A stretch of 64,000 bases of DNA from Dreissena polymorpha (Eukaryota; Mollusca; Bivalvia; Myida; Dreissenidae), in the NCBI RefSeq assembly GCF_020536995.1, contig NC_068366.1:20491299-20555298 (forward strand), written 5' to 3'. The notes under the pieces were generated by a model. It saw only the letters and a list, made by a program, of their open reading frames with translations, did not search any database and was not told the DNA's origin. The translations under genes were made by a program, and so were the position numbers. This document shows, in pieces, positions 9,493 to 22,639 of the stretch. How positions within the stretch are numbered: position 1 is the stretch's first letter; each line of letters begins with the position of its first letter.

Positions 9493-12400
9493 ATATTCAA
9501 CGGTCGTACTTCTTTAGTTTTTGTTTGGTTCATGAAAAGTAAAATAACGGAAACATGATAAAGGTCGAAAATAGCTTAATGAAAAGTGATACAGTGAAAA
9601 GAAGTGAGGTTTAAGCGATGTAAAATATGCAAATAATGATAAAAACGCTTTAAAAAACGTTTTAAATTATATGAAGACGCTTGCCATTGAATGTGTGTTT
9701 TTATCCAAAAAAAAAAATAATATCGAATTATACAATTCTAACACAAACAAACCTGGCGGAAAAAATAAGCCTTTAGTTTATTAAAGATCAGCTGGATAAG
9801 GTCCCTTTATATCGGGATGAAAACGAACAATACGCTGCTATTAACGATGTCTCTATCTAAACGGTGTCTTTTTGAAATGTTTATGTCCTTTTCACAAGTG
9901 TTTAACAATACATTCTTTAGATACATTTAAAATCGAAATAGTGTATAGATTAAGAGCTAATCATTGGCGTTGCATTTTGAATAACCTCCGTCTTTTTCAG
10001 TCCATAAATCATTACAATGATCCATTTATGTTTTTTTGTATTATATCCGCGGGTGTAATTACATATCGGAGAATAATTGTGTTGATTAATATTTTACTTT
10101 TGATGAATTAGTCTTAACGCGGCCTTTGACACGTCTCTGGAACCATAATGAATGTTTGCACTGTTTCCATTTAATAGAAAACGTGTTGAAAGGACTTATT
10201 GACAATTTCATTTTTTTATATCATAACATTTATAAAACACATACTATAGAACGAAATAACCGAATAGCATTTAATTGCCTTCGCTAGTACTCGAGCTAAG
10301 ACATTCTATACAAAATGTCGATCATAAAATTCGTAATTCTAAATTATGTAAGTGTACACGTGTATTGCAGAGTATTGATGATAAGATGTACAATCCTGTA
10401 TCAACATGATTTAATGTGCACAAGTTTCAAGTTGTTGTGTAAGCAAGGCATCCTATACTTATAGGCCTCGGTTTGGACATCCATCTCGATATATTAGAAT
10501 AAACTGAAAACATTCATATACCAAAATTAAAAATCGTTTCTTTCTTTAAGTTATTTTTTTTAAAGGTGAACTACGTATAAAAGAAAGATTATCCAAGGTT
10601 TTGTTTGTGAGAATAAAGAGCGACATTTAACATATTAACTTTTGTCAAAATATACATTATTACGAATATTTATTTGGTTTTAAAAATCATTTGGTTCTGG
10701 AAGGATTGAACAGGCGAAATATTGTTAAGCCACAGTGATGCAACGTAAATGTTTTACATACGAACGCCTAAATACTTGATTTGAACAAAAGATAGGAGCA
10801 GATATAATTACAACAGGTATGCTCGATAGCAGAGAAAATGAGAATTAAAACATAAAGTTTTAATATTTTTTTGTTAAGGTATAACTTATGAAACAGAAAC
10901 TTCACTGTCTTCCGTTCGTTATTTATTTGCATTTTATAGGGAAAATATCCCGTCTCTAGTAATGGGCAGAGTTGAAAATACATATGTTCTGAAAGCAGTA
11001 CAGTGCAGCATAACTACTATCTCTACCGCATATTTGATTTATCTATGCTAATATGATGTATCCATTAAGTGCCTTATGAAAACATACATAATGACCGTTT
11101 ACAGGTAACAAAACCGTTCATTAATAAGTCGATTGCTGTAAATCCTTGACTCGAGAGGATCAATTTTCTTACGTTATTGTTTACAGTAATAATGATATTG
11201 ATTAGTGGATATGAACGGATGTTTAATTGTTAACTGTTACACAGGTGACACAAAATATTGACAAAAGCTTACTTTGTAGCTAGTAACAGTCGTAACATGA
11301 TTGCACAAGAGTATCCAATGTTGTATAAATACCATCCCAAGTATATTTACACAAAATGTATGTATGTTGTTTTAAATATCATACCTCCGAAACTGAAACA
11401 AAAAGATTAATTGTATGTGGCACTTTATGTATGAAGTTATGCGGAAGTATTGGGGTATATAAGGTGCATGTAGCATGTTTTACGCTGAAATACCTATCGC
11501 AATCGTATTAACAAAAACCTTTGTGTTCCGAATACGAATTTAAAGTGTAATAGTAACAGGTTACTAATGATGTTTTGTCTGCAGGTTAATTTATTTTTTA
11601 AATATTTAACCTGAAACTGTGTATGACATAACAGGCGCGAGAACAGTCTTCTTGCTTCATTTTACTTCAGTTTATTTCAATTCAAGAGCTGTTAAAATCA
11701 CATTATTATAGAAGCAGAGCCGCAACAATGTAGCATAAAAATGATGAATTTCATCAAAAAAATACTTCATCAGTTTAAATAATCAGTTGAATCTACCACA
11801 AAATGAGGCGGTATTGCTTTAAATACTAGCACATCGCATCGATCGTATTAATTGTTATCTCGGTATCTGAGCACAATCGACGAGGTTTCAATTGTATTTG
11901 ATGGAATGAACACGGTCACGCAATGTGCGACCATTTGATTTATCGAGTTTCATGAACACGTACAACTTGATAGAAGTCGCGATCAATTTGTCCCAATTAA
12001 ACATGTAACTCAGCATAATTATGAGCAGTTAAATTGTTTTGTTTGTCGAAAACATAGTAAGATATATCATTACTTATACTGGTAACTGCTAGGTAATCAA
12101 ATACATATCACGAGGAAATATATAACAATACGCAGATACACAGCACAATTAAAACAAAGACTCAACGTCGGGTGCATTCAGACTGATTTTTTATTGATTT
12201 TAATGAAAATAGGGTTTTTATGAACTTTCAAAGTTTTTTTTTAAAAAGTGCGATTGAACAGAAAAGAACAAAACTGTACGTAAACCGCTTCTTAGATTAA
12301 ATAAAAAACAGTAACAATTATGATGTGAGTAAATATATATAGAGTTCTGTAGTTAGCTGAACAACCAACACACATAAGTTCATATGAACAACCATGTGGT

Positions 12401-14088
12401 TGCAACGAGCATGTTCTTATTATTATTTTACTAATCCACATGGTATTCCTAAGATGCCCCGCTTTCGATTTCAATTTATTTTCCGTAAATATAACCAACA
12501 TAATAACCGATGGCACCTTGTCACGATAATGAAACTGTTGTTGAGTGTAGAAAAATATGAAATAACTATTGTTAATGCATGTAAGTATACGGTGTATAGA
12601 CTCATGGAAACAGCATGATGGCTAATTTATGCATATTTCAAAGAACATATAATTATTTATAAAAACTTATCTGCATGTGTTTTTGATTTGCAAAATATTT
12701 CCAAATACATTGACTTGTACGTGCGCATTTGGTGTTCTAATACATTGACAATGATAATTACCACACATGTATTGTTTATGTTTACTTTTGCAGTATGAAG
12801 CCAACACAATACAACGTTTACTGAGTTCTGAGTTTTAAACATGTCAAAAAATTGAAAGTCGGCTAATGCAAATTTATATTTACTTATCGCTTGTGAAATG
12901 TAAGATTGTTGGCTATTATCAACAATATAATAACTTAGTAACCGTTGGTTTGTTAATTGGTCGTGCAGTTATTTGAGTTATTATTTATTCTGACAAGAAT
13001 CGACACAATAGTGTTTAAATTACTAATTTTAAAGACAATATAACGGACAAAAACAGAACGGAAAGCGATATTTATGTTAATATATATATATATATAAACT
13101 CACAAAATTTGGCGTTTCTGGAAATATTCCATAACAAATAAATGCACTACTATTAAAAAATCAACACAAACATACCAAACGTAACAAATCACTGATGTTA
13201 AAGTCCGTGAAAACGATCAGGGAGATGTACCTAGCATCCCGATCTATACAAAGACACCACTCAAAACGCATCAAGTCAATGACGAGTTAATAGCTCGATA
13301 TCTCAAACTATTAAACGCTCCATTTAATAATATTCAATGACGCATGATATATCAGATCACAAATCGTTTAAAACGATTATGATCAAAGTCGCATTTATTC
13401 GCAAGATTGGTGAAATATCAAGTAGGTCTTGTTATAGCTATAATAACTAATCCCACACAAAAATAGTCTTTAAAAGGTCAATATGTTCGCTAAGCACTTT
13501 TATTTCAATTGTGACATTTGTTTGTTTAGGTGATTGAACTGTTTATTCTTAAAAAATAATAATTTGTTTTGAGGACGTGTGGTAGGTGAGTGTCGACGTA
13601 GATAAACAGGACTTCTAATGCACTCAGTTGTGTTGTCAATGTCTTAGTTTTGATATTGAAATCCCAAGAGACGCAGGTGCTTTACAGTTAACAGAACACA
13701 AACTGATTAAGTTACTCAGAGTACATTTTGAAGTGAGACTTCTTATCGAAAGTAAAAAAAAATCTATATTGTATTTGTTATATGGTCCATTTCCCGCATT
13801 TATTCTATACAACTGAAAATAAAAAATGAATATGATATATTGATATGACAAAGACATGTCTCTCTTAAGGTTCACACAAAGATTTGTCACTTATTCTGGA
13901 GATAATGCTGTACCATAAGACTTTACTGTAAAATAATATAATTATGGTTCATTTAATACAGAACACTTATTGATTATACAATGTCATCTTCAGACGACAT
14001 TACATAAAGTTGCAATGTAACAAATGTTACCTCAAAAGATTATTATTGTAAGACTTGCGCATTTGCAAATACTGTCAAAAAAGTTTAT
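9493..14088. other. Non-coding stretch of duplication unit 1
   Basis: AT-rich DNA with no exon I can support. Many short blocks are shared with 19200-21900, including one at 11670-12070 (GAGCTGTTAAAATCACATTA) and one at 13250-13330 (GAGTTAATAGCTCGATATC). A (TA)n run lies at 13078-13096. Confidence 0.5.
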
Positions 14089-15140
14089 GCTGGCTCAGAG
14101 GTAAATGCTGGCGAAGAAGATATTGCTGGGTCAGAAGATAGTGATGGTGAAGATGATAACATTGGTTCAGAAGATAATGCTGCATCAAAAGATAATTCTT
14201 TCTAAAAAGATTATACTCACAAAATAATGTTGGCACAAAAGATATTGTTGTCTCTGAAGAAAACGCAGCTTCATAAAAAACGCAGGCTCTTAAGATAATT
14301 TTGGTTCAGAATATAATGCTGGCTAAGAATATAATGCTCGCTCAGAAAATAATTCTGGCTCAACAAATAATGCTGGCTCAGCAAATAATGCTGGCTCAGA
14401 AAATAATTCTGGCTCAGAAAATAATTCTGGCTCAGAAAATAATTCTGGCTCAGAAAATATTTCTGTCGCTTAGGATAAAGCCGGTTCAGAGGATAATGGT
14501 GGCTCAGAAGATAATGCTGTCTCAGAACATAATGATGGCCCAGAAGATAATGCTGTCTCAGAAGATAATGCTGTCTAAAAAGACAATGCTTGCTCAGACG
14601 ATGAAGCTGGCGTCTTAGATAATGCTGGTTCAGAGGATAATGATGGCTCTGAAAACAATGCTTGCTAAAACGATAACACTGGCTCATAAGATAACTATGG
14701 TTAAGAAGATAACGCTTGCTGATAAGCTATTCCTGGTTCAGAATAGAATGCTGGTTCGGAAGATAATGCTTGCTTAGACTATTATACTGGTTTAAAAGAT
14801 AACATTGATTCAAAAGAATATGCTTGCTAAAACAATTATACTCACCATATAATTTTGGCTCAGAAAATAATGCTGTCTCCGATGAAATCACAGGTTCAGA
14901 ATAGTATGCATGCTCAGTATATGATTTGGGCTAAGAAGATAATTCAGGCTAAGAAGATAATGCTAGCTCAAAAGATAACTCTGGCTAAGAATATAAATTT
15001 GGCTCAGAAGATAACATTGGATCAGAAGATAGCACTGACTCAGAGAATAAATCTGGCTAAGAAGATAATGTTTGCTCCGAAGATTTTGCCGCCTCAGAAA
15101 ATACCGGCAGTGTTGGACTTAGAAGATAAGGGTATCGGGT
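14089..15140 (+). repeat. 18-bp tandem array with acidic hexapeptide frame
   Basis: More than 50 diverged copies of an 18-bp unit (consensus near GGCTCAGAAGATAATGCT), perfect over 14396-14452. In the plus frame the unit reads Gly-Ser-Glu-Asp/Asn-Asn-Ala/Ser, and the first part (about 14089-14203) is openly coding in that frame, joined to an upstream piece reading YYCKTC and VKKVYAGSE. Beyond 14203 the frame is broken by several stops. Both strands show long unrelated open frames simply because of the periodicity. It is either a decayed gene for an acidic repeat protein or a minisatellite. Only a short relic of it (about 22079-22135) exists in duplication unit 2. Confidence 0.8.
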
Positions 15141-15686
15141 ATTGACCTTTTTTACCTACTAATTTATTTCCGAATTGTATGATTATCTTTCTTTACCTAG
15201 ATAATGCGATTCTGCAACTATAGATGTTTTGTTGGTGAAGATGTGTTTATAATTTTAAATCGGCATGTGTAATATATACTGGGTTTATATAAATGAATCA
15301 TTGTATTTATTTGTCAAGTTTTGTATAAACACATCTTTTAGTTTTTTGTTTCAACATGGTTTAATACACATCGATATCTGAAAGCCCTTGATACAGCCAC
15401 AAATTGTTGAAATCCGAGAGATTGTTAACGACATTTTACCTTACTTACACCAGAATTTGGTGTCATTTTTATGTTCTAAAATTTTAAAACATATGTTCAT
15501 GCCTTGAATATTCGACCGCTTTCATAAGTAGTATTTCACATGAATATCTAAAAATAATGTTTTACTTCTGGTTGTTATTTTTTAAATCCTAAAACGTTCG
15601 ATCCATGACTCAAAACGTGTGAAATTAATCGATTAACCTTTAACTTGTGATTTTTTACATTATATGGTATCTGGTTAATTATTTTT

Positions 15687-15950
15687 ATGCCCCCGGATCG
15701 AATGATCGGATGTATATTGTTTTTGGCCTGTCTGTCTGTGTGTCTGTCTGTTTTTCTGTCTGTCTGTCTGTCATTGCGTGTGTCTGTCCAAAAACGTAAC
15801 CTTGGTCATAACCTTTGCAATATTGAAGATGGCAACTTGATATTTGGCATGCATGTGTATCTCATGGAGCTGCACATTTCGAGTGGTGAAAGGTCAATGC
15901 CATCCTTCAAGGTCACAGGTAAGATTAATGGCTTCAAAGCAGCGCAGTAG
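15687..15950 (+). repeat. Dispersed repeat with AGGTCA motifs (copy 1)
   Basis: Starts with GCCCCCGGATCGA and a TGTC/TCTG microsatellite, then a conserved body (TTGCAATATTGAAGAT, TTGATATTTGGCATGCATG, GAGCTGCACATTT) ending in AAAGGTCAATGCC..TTCAAGGTCACAGGT. The second copy is at 25690-25935. I recognise this as a common bivalve interspersed repeat. It has no coding capacity. Because the two copies sit at matching places in the duplication units, they are probably one insertion copied with the segment. Confidence 0.75.
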
Positions 15951-16912
15951 GTGGCATTGTGATTTACAAACAAAGCTCTAGTTTATATGTTTATTCAGCC
16001 TTAATTGCTTGACCGGTTAAGGAATCCAAAAGTGCTTTTAGAAGAGCCTCCAGTTGTAGAAAAACACCAAGATACGTAAACTTTTCAACAATGTCTAGTA
16101 CTTTCACATTGTATGTAAAATGAAAGTTTTTCCTTAATCAACAATTATTACATTTGTTTAATATTTACACAAAGTTTCACTTTATGACAATAGCATATTT
16201 TAACGATTTAAATCAATTTTGAATTCCTATTACAGTCTCTGATAGCAAGTTAATTTCATAAGCCTATTAAGTAAAGAGGATTTACATTTCATACATTCAT
16301 CCTACTGCGGTCATGTGCTATTTAATATACGTTGATATCGTTCAAGTTCACAGAAAAAAAGAAAGGGATACCTATTCACCTTATCGGATCCCGAAAAATA
16401 ATACAATATCAACGCTAATGTTGTTTAATGTTTAACATTTGACTGAACACTTATATACATATACGAAATCGTATTTTACTTTTTTCGTCGAAATCAAAAT
16501 TTAATAGGTTAAAACCGAATGACATCCCTCACCATGTAATTGAAATCCTTCGATACATCAATACATGCTGGAAATAAAACCTAACCATAGTTTTGCAGAT
16601 GAAGTATAGTATTATGAAAAATCCATTTTTCCCATTTTACCTCTGTAACCTGTTTGTGCTTCAATATAAACACGATATTTCTCGCCCCCGATATTTAACT
16701 GCCTGGCAAAAATTGTTGTAAAGGATTCCCAGAAGTACCGTGTATTTTAATGCCCTTATAGTTACCAGGTATAGTTGTGATTCCCTTTTCTGGATGGGTT
16801 TTATATATCCACTATTTCTATTCGTACCAACGCGCTTATCTCTAATTTATTGAATGTATGAACAAATAGGACCTTTATTTTGTCACTTATGTATGTAAAA
16901 CACAACAACATT

Positions 16913-16985
16913 TGTTTCCACTGGGGCTCGAACCCAGGACCTCTCGCGTGTGAAGCGAGCGTGATAACCGCTACACTATGGAAAC
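16913..16985 (-). tRNA. tRNA-Val (CAC)
   Basis: A 73-base cloverleaf reads on the minus strand: acceptor stem GTTTCCA/TGGAAAC with discriminator A, D arm GTGTAGCGGTTATCAC, anticodon arm CTCGC-TTCACAC-GCGAG with anticodon CAC, and T arm CTGGG-TTCGAGC-CCCAG. The A and B boxes are canonical and no intron is present. A TTTT terminator follows about 12 bases after the 3' end. It is not embedded in a SINE-like body. The second copy at 27486-27558 differs by one D-loop base. Confidence 0.95.
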
Positions 16986-18819
16986 ACTTTATAATTTGCG
17001 AGTAAATTCCTAATCTCCGACTATTTTTCTTCGTAGGTTCAGATTGCAGTCGTGTCTATTTATTCAAACCTATGATATATAATAGAGCTATCTGTAGAGT
17101 GCAAACTTAGTGTTGATATCATGTAACACAGTTAAAGGAATACGAGTGTTTAGTTTGTGTTTAACTATACCTGTCATCTAAATGTGCGCATTGAAAAAAA
17201 GGAAAGATTGCGTCTGTTTACGAATTGCTTCAATTATTAAAGTAGTAATTACAAAAATTGTATTTAACCACAAGTCCTTATTGTTTTTAGCACGATCCAT
17301 TTCTTAAACTAGGTTTTAAGGTTATAAATCAGAACTTATGACATTGTTTATACTTGAAAACGAAGTAAAATTCAATAAATTTTGAATGCCAATTAAATTG
17401 CTCTAAGGGACTGTTGCTGCAGTTTCGGTGATTTTTTCCAATATAAGATATGTTAGAAAATTTGATTTCAAATGATACATACAATTACTATATGGAAATC
17501 AAAAAAAAACATAGGGTCACCGGCCTTGTTTTCTGTTTATTTCCGATTGCAAAACAAGCATTTTTGTATAAAACTGCTAAATTTATACTTTTATCAAACT
17601 GAACACAATCACATTTACAAGTTGAAACTTGCTAATTTTCGGTAGTTTGTAAGCTTCAGTGAACTTATTTATATTCAATAAACAATACCCATTACACATA
17701 CAATCCAATAGATTTCAATTTTCTAAACAAATCGTGATTTTTCTAAATTCAATATGACCGAATAAACGATAAAAAATCTTATTATTTCAGCTACATACAT
17801 GATATTTAATAAAATAAATAAAAAAGAATTTTGCTAAACCTTTTGAATGTACGTCTCTTTATGTTCTCATAATAAAACCAGATTAAAATATAGGTTCCCG
17901 CACTACTTTTGGATTTTTTTTTTAAATTAAGCACTATCTACAAGTCATATTTTACAAAATACCTCAATTTCGCCAACGAAAATGCAAAATTTCGTGATTT
18001 AATTTTCACATTTTGAATACATATCACATTGTTGAACTTGATTACAACATGTTACAAAAAATGAAACCAAAACTTTAAAGATAAAAATATAAATAACAAC
18101 TAGATTTACAAATACAATCCGGGCATGCCTAGATATCCGAAATAGTGTTTCCTTATTAGTTCGTTCGTGTAAAAGTATGACATCCAAATGTTTCCTATGT
18201 TGTTTTGTATTTCCATACTTTTATAAGAGCGGACAAGGTGAAAAAGCCATTATACAATTTTTTTTATACGAATTGCTTTTCAAAGCTTTATAAGCACAAT
18301 GACTAACTTTTTCATGACAAATCCAAAATATCGTTCTGAAAGCTGCCATGGTCGATTTTGCTTTCGCGATTCAGATTATTGCGACCTCAAAATGAGTAAC
18401 AGGCATTATATATATCACGGTCTGTTAGTTGTGATTTCTACGGTCATCAAATGGCAGGAATTATAAGAAGTTTTTTTTTGTCATACAGTATGACATTTTA
18501 TGGGTCGATTATAAATATTTTAATGTAAGATCAATATTTCTTATTTGATAGAAATGAAGCGACGCATAAAGTTAATATTTCAATGGCTTTTATACTCCAT
18601 TTGTGCGGCGAGTAATGTGATAATCCAAGTGAAAGATACCGCGGACATTTTGCATTAAGACGAAATAAATGTTATCGTATGACCACCACATAACCTATAT
18701 GATTTGCCCATTAACCCAGCCTCCTAAGAAAACCATCCTTGATATTTAGATTTTCCAATTACCCTACACATACCAATTGGCATTACACATTTTTGTAACA
18801 TTTGTTGGAGAACGTTTGC

Positions 18820-18900
18820 GTAAATAGCTTTGGAATACAAACCTTCAGTGCGGGCGTAGGCGTACTACGCACTGAAGGCTTATATTCCTTAGCTATTTAC
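18820..18900. repeat. Short hairpin element, 33-bp arms
   Basis: Inverted arms GTAAATAGCTTTGGAATACA ... TTCAGTGCG and CGCACTGAA ... CCTTAGCTATTTAC flank a 15-base GC-rich loop. It is absent at the matching place in duplication unit 1, so it arrived after the duplication or was excised there. Probably a very small MITE or foldback. Confidence 0.65.
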
Positions 18901-21900
18901 ACAGTCATTAACGTGTGCACACAATTTGAATTCCAAGTATAATCATTGAAAGTTATCACTTGTTGCATATTTATAGTTCTTGGAATAAATTCGATTCATT
19001 AATAGACACCACTAACTGCTTGTGCAAGACTAAGATACAGTTAATAATCTAACATCACTTAAACATGTGCGTAAGTCGAAGAATTGTGTTGGAATGTTTG
19101 AAAAACTGGACATCGGGTATTAACATATTTTGCGAGCTTCTGTGTAAGTGAAAAAGTAATAAATTTTAATGCTTTCAAGAATGAATTGGTAAGTTTTTTC
19201 AGAATTTTGTCGTTGAACTTTTCTTTTTTTTAAAAGAAATAATATCGAATATTAAAATCCTTATAGAACCAAATTTTGGCGGAAAGAAAAACGTAACAAA
19301 ATAGTTTATTTTCCATCACCTGGTAGAAAACGATTCCTCCATGGAGAGACACGATTAATTCGCTGGTAACACTGTTATAAGTGTTTTAATTATCTAAACG
19401 GTTCACGACTCTTATAAGCAATGTCATCATCTAAACGGTTTCTTTTTTAAATGTCTATGCCCTTTTCACAAGTGTTTAACAAAACATTCTTCAGATAAAT
19501 ATTAAAGTGCAAATATGTTTAATGACAAAATACTTTTCATTGAATAACCTTTCTCTGTCCATGAATCATCAGAATGATCATTTGTCTGTATTATATCCGA
19601 GGGTGTAATTACATATAGTATAAGTATTTGTTTTGCTCAACCTTTTTCTTTTGAATGAATTGGTCTCTCAAGGCTTTTGACGCGTCTCTGTTACCATGTT
19701 TACTCAGGTTCGTGGCTGCACTGTTCCCATTTAAAGGGACTTGTTCACAAATCGGTCAAATGACGATTTTCAAAATAATCATCATGTATTCAAAAAAGAA
19801 TATGTGCATTATATTTAAAAAAGCGAAATAACACCCTTTACCAAGATAAATATTTAAAATATGGGTTTTTAAAAGATAATCATCCTCTTATATGAAAATG
19901 AGCTTAATCGGTTCGAATACCAACTTAAAGTGTAATTATTACAGACTACTTATGATGTTTTGTATGTAGACTATTCGTTTTTACTTATTTTTATCATGAA
20001 CACTTTTAAAACAATTTAAGTCGAGAGAGCCGATACTTGTTCCATATTGCGAATATTGTTTCATTTGAAGAGCTGTTAAAATCACATTAGAAGCAGAGCA
20101 GCAACACGTAACGTAATGGATATCGAATTCGATCAACGAAAATACTTCATCGGTTTAAATACGCAGTTGAAACTACCACAAATGAGATGCAATTACTGTT
20201 AATACAAACAAATCATATCGATAGTTTTGATTGTTTTCTCGGCATCTGAACACCACCGATGAGTGTCAATGGTATTTGATGGAATTAATACAGTCATGCT
20301 ATGTTATACCATTTAATGCAAGATGTTTTACAACTTGATGGTAGTCGTGACCCAATTGTCCCAATTCAACATGCGACTCAGTAAAATTACTAGCAGTTAT
20401 TTTTTTTATTATGTCCAAAACATCACAAAATTACAATACAAAACTGCCAAGTAAACATATACATATCAAAAGGACAAACAACAGTATGCAGATACAATTC
20501 ACAACCAAAAAAAAGCTTTTAAAGTATGATGCAGACTGATCTTCATTAATGTTAAATGAAAATACGATTTTTATGAAATTTCAAAGTTTTGTAACGTTTG
20601 ATTAATCAGAAGAGTATGTAACTGTGCGTCATTTGCTTCTCAGTATGAAGTGATCAAGTTAGAGAAAACGTCAAACACATGATCGAGTATAATGATAAAT
20701 CTTATGGGAAACTGGTGGCAATACGAATGCTTTAAACTGAAAAAAAATCATGAAATTAATACTTTTTGCATGCATACATTTGCAAAAGTCGATAAACACT
20801 TGTTAAAATTATTGTCAAAGATATATTTAAACTCTTACACATTAAATGATGGTAAATTTATAAAGAATGCAAATAACATTTGCAAAATATTCCAGACTAG
20901 ATTGACTCGTACGTATACATCTGGTGCAATAATTGCTTTATTATCCTATTAAATATACACGTTTTGGCATGTGTTATCTTGCCATATGAGGTTGACACAA
21001 TACAGCGTTTTATCATACAACTACGTTGATATATACCTTAAATAAGTTCATCGCGTGCGATTTCTGCAGCCGAGAGGCTGGCCACGTGATGTCTTCGCTT
21101 ATTGGCTGTTATCGGCATAATGATAACATAGTAACAACTGTGTGAGGAAACGATCGTGCAAGTTTTCTTACAGAAAACAGCGCTTTTCTGTTCAAATAAT
21201 AAATTTAACAGAAAATGACTAAAATAAACAGAGTTTGAAAGATTATTTAAGTTTATTTCTTGATACAAAAATCTCACCACATTCGAAGTTGTGTGAAATT
21301 TTTCCCGACAAATGTTATATTGAATAATCGACACAAGCATAACGAACGTATAAAATCACTGATGTTTACGTCCGATAAAACGATCAGGAAAATGTACCTT
21401 TTATCACCATCTCAACAAAGAATCCACTCACAACGACGCAAGTCAATTAGGAGTTAATAGATCGATATCTTGAACAAACTATTTAACGCACCATTAACCA
21501 TATTCAATGACGCATGATCTAATAGAAGAACACAAATCGTATAAAACGATTATGATCAAAGTCGCCATTTATTCGCCAGATCGGTTAAAGATCAAGTAGG
21601 TCTTGTAATGACTACATTATCTGATCCCACTAACAAATAGTAATCGCTAAGCACTTTTATTTCAATTGTGATACTTATTTGTTTAGGTCCTTGTAATGTT
21701 TATGCACACACATATAACATTTGTTTTCGAGGACGTTTCTTCTATAGCACTCAGTTTTGTTGCGTTTTATTTTTAATACTGAACTGTATCGCAAGAGACC
21801 TAGGTTCTAGTTCATATGGGACAAAATATTAATTGATTAAGCTACTCAGAACACTTTCTAAAGTGAGACTTGTCAATGAAGACATTGTTGATCCGTTTCT

Positions 21901-22139
21901 TACAAGTCAATGTTAATATTTATTAATATTTACTAATCTACAATCTTCTTATATGCCATATTTGCATGATATTTATAATATCGAAAATGATTGTTGTTTT
22001 ATGTTGAATAAATAATATAATTCGAAACAATGAAAACGATGTAGCTAAGAATCGGAGTTGAAATATATATAAGAAGATATCGTTTGCTCAGAAGATGATG
22101 CTTGTAAAACAGTCAATGTTCCTTCATAAGATAATGAGC

Positions 22140-22445
22140 GTAAATTCCCCGTCCAATATAAGCATGGATGGATACTGCAGTGCCGGATCGTCCCGGATCC
22201 CCCCGGATCAAGATTCGGGATTATCCGTGGACCTTTTGGAGTTTTGAGCGACGGTTCTTCAAAGACTATCATATCGGTGATAACACGGCATCCACCTGAA
22301 CCAGCCCTTATCATATTGACAAACCCGGCAACAACACGCAATCAACACCCCACACGGACTGACACCGGCAAAGCTACGTTCTTTAACGAACAAACACGAC
22401 AGAGACACGGACTCTCACGATCTGCCCTGGAATGACAATAACTTG
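22140..22445. other. GC-rich unassigned segment
   Basis: Base composition shifts sharply to GC here (CCGGATCGTCCCGGATCC and CCCCGGATC near 22182-22205). It sits between the 18-bp array relic and the Harbinger relic. The minus-strand open frame 22045-22341 looks like chance. It may be part of a larger inserted element whose ends I cannot define. Confidence 0.3.
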
Positions 22446-22639
22446 TATAATAGAATATTGCACATAAAATTATGAAATCATATTAACAAAATATAAGTCC
22501 ACACAATATTGTTCATAATTAAAGCTCTCTGACTTAAAAATTTCATGTCGATATAATATTTCGTTCACTCACAAGGTCCATATTATAGGGCACTGAACAC
22601 TTATCTGGCTTTTGAGCTGAAATAGGCGCGAATATATTC

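Larger units (their letters stand above)
8383..18250. repeat. Tandem segmental duplication, unit 1 (~9.9 kb)
   Basis: Blocks in this unit recur in the same order and orientation in 18293-29156. Matching pairs include 8383-8520 with 18293-18420; 8640-8830 with 18520-18710; 9830-9930 with 19410-19500; 11670-12070 with 20050-20420; 13190-13480 with 21350-21660; 15687-15950 with 25690-25935; the tRNA-Val genes; and 17390-18220 with 28375-29156. Identity is moderate by eye, so the event is not recent. Elements found in only one copy (9223-9492 here) were inserted afterwards, or lost from the other. Outside the listed features I see no gene in this unit. Confidence 0.8.

Noticed and set aside
14271-14687. 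138-codon minus-strand open frame (LLSQHYLLSQ type)
   Set aside because: It is the complement of the 18-bp tandem array. The periodicity keeps several frames open on both strands; composition is unlike a protein.
21038-21340. 100-codon minus-strand open frame with a GC-rich end
   Set aside because: No splice sites or family match. The matching region of unit 1 does not keep the frame.
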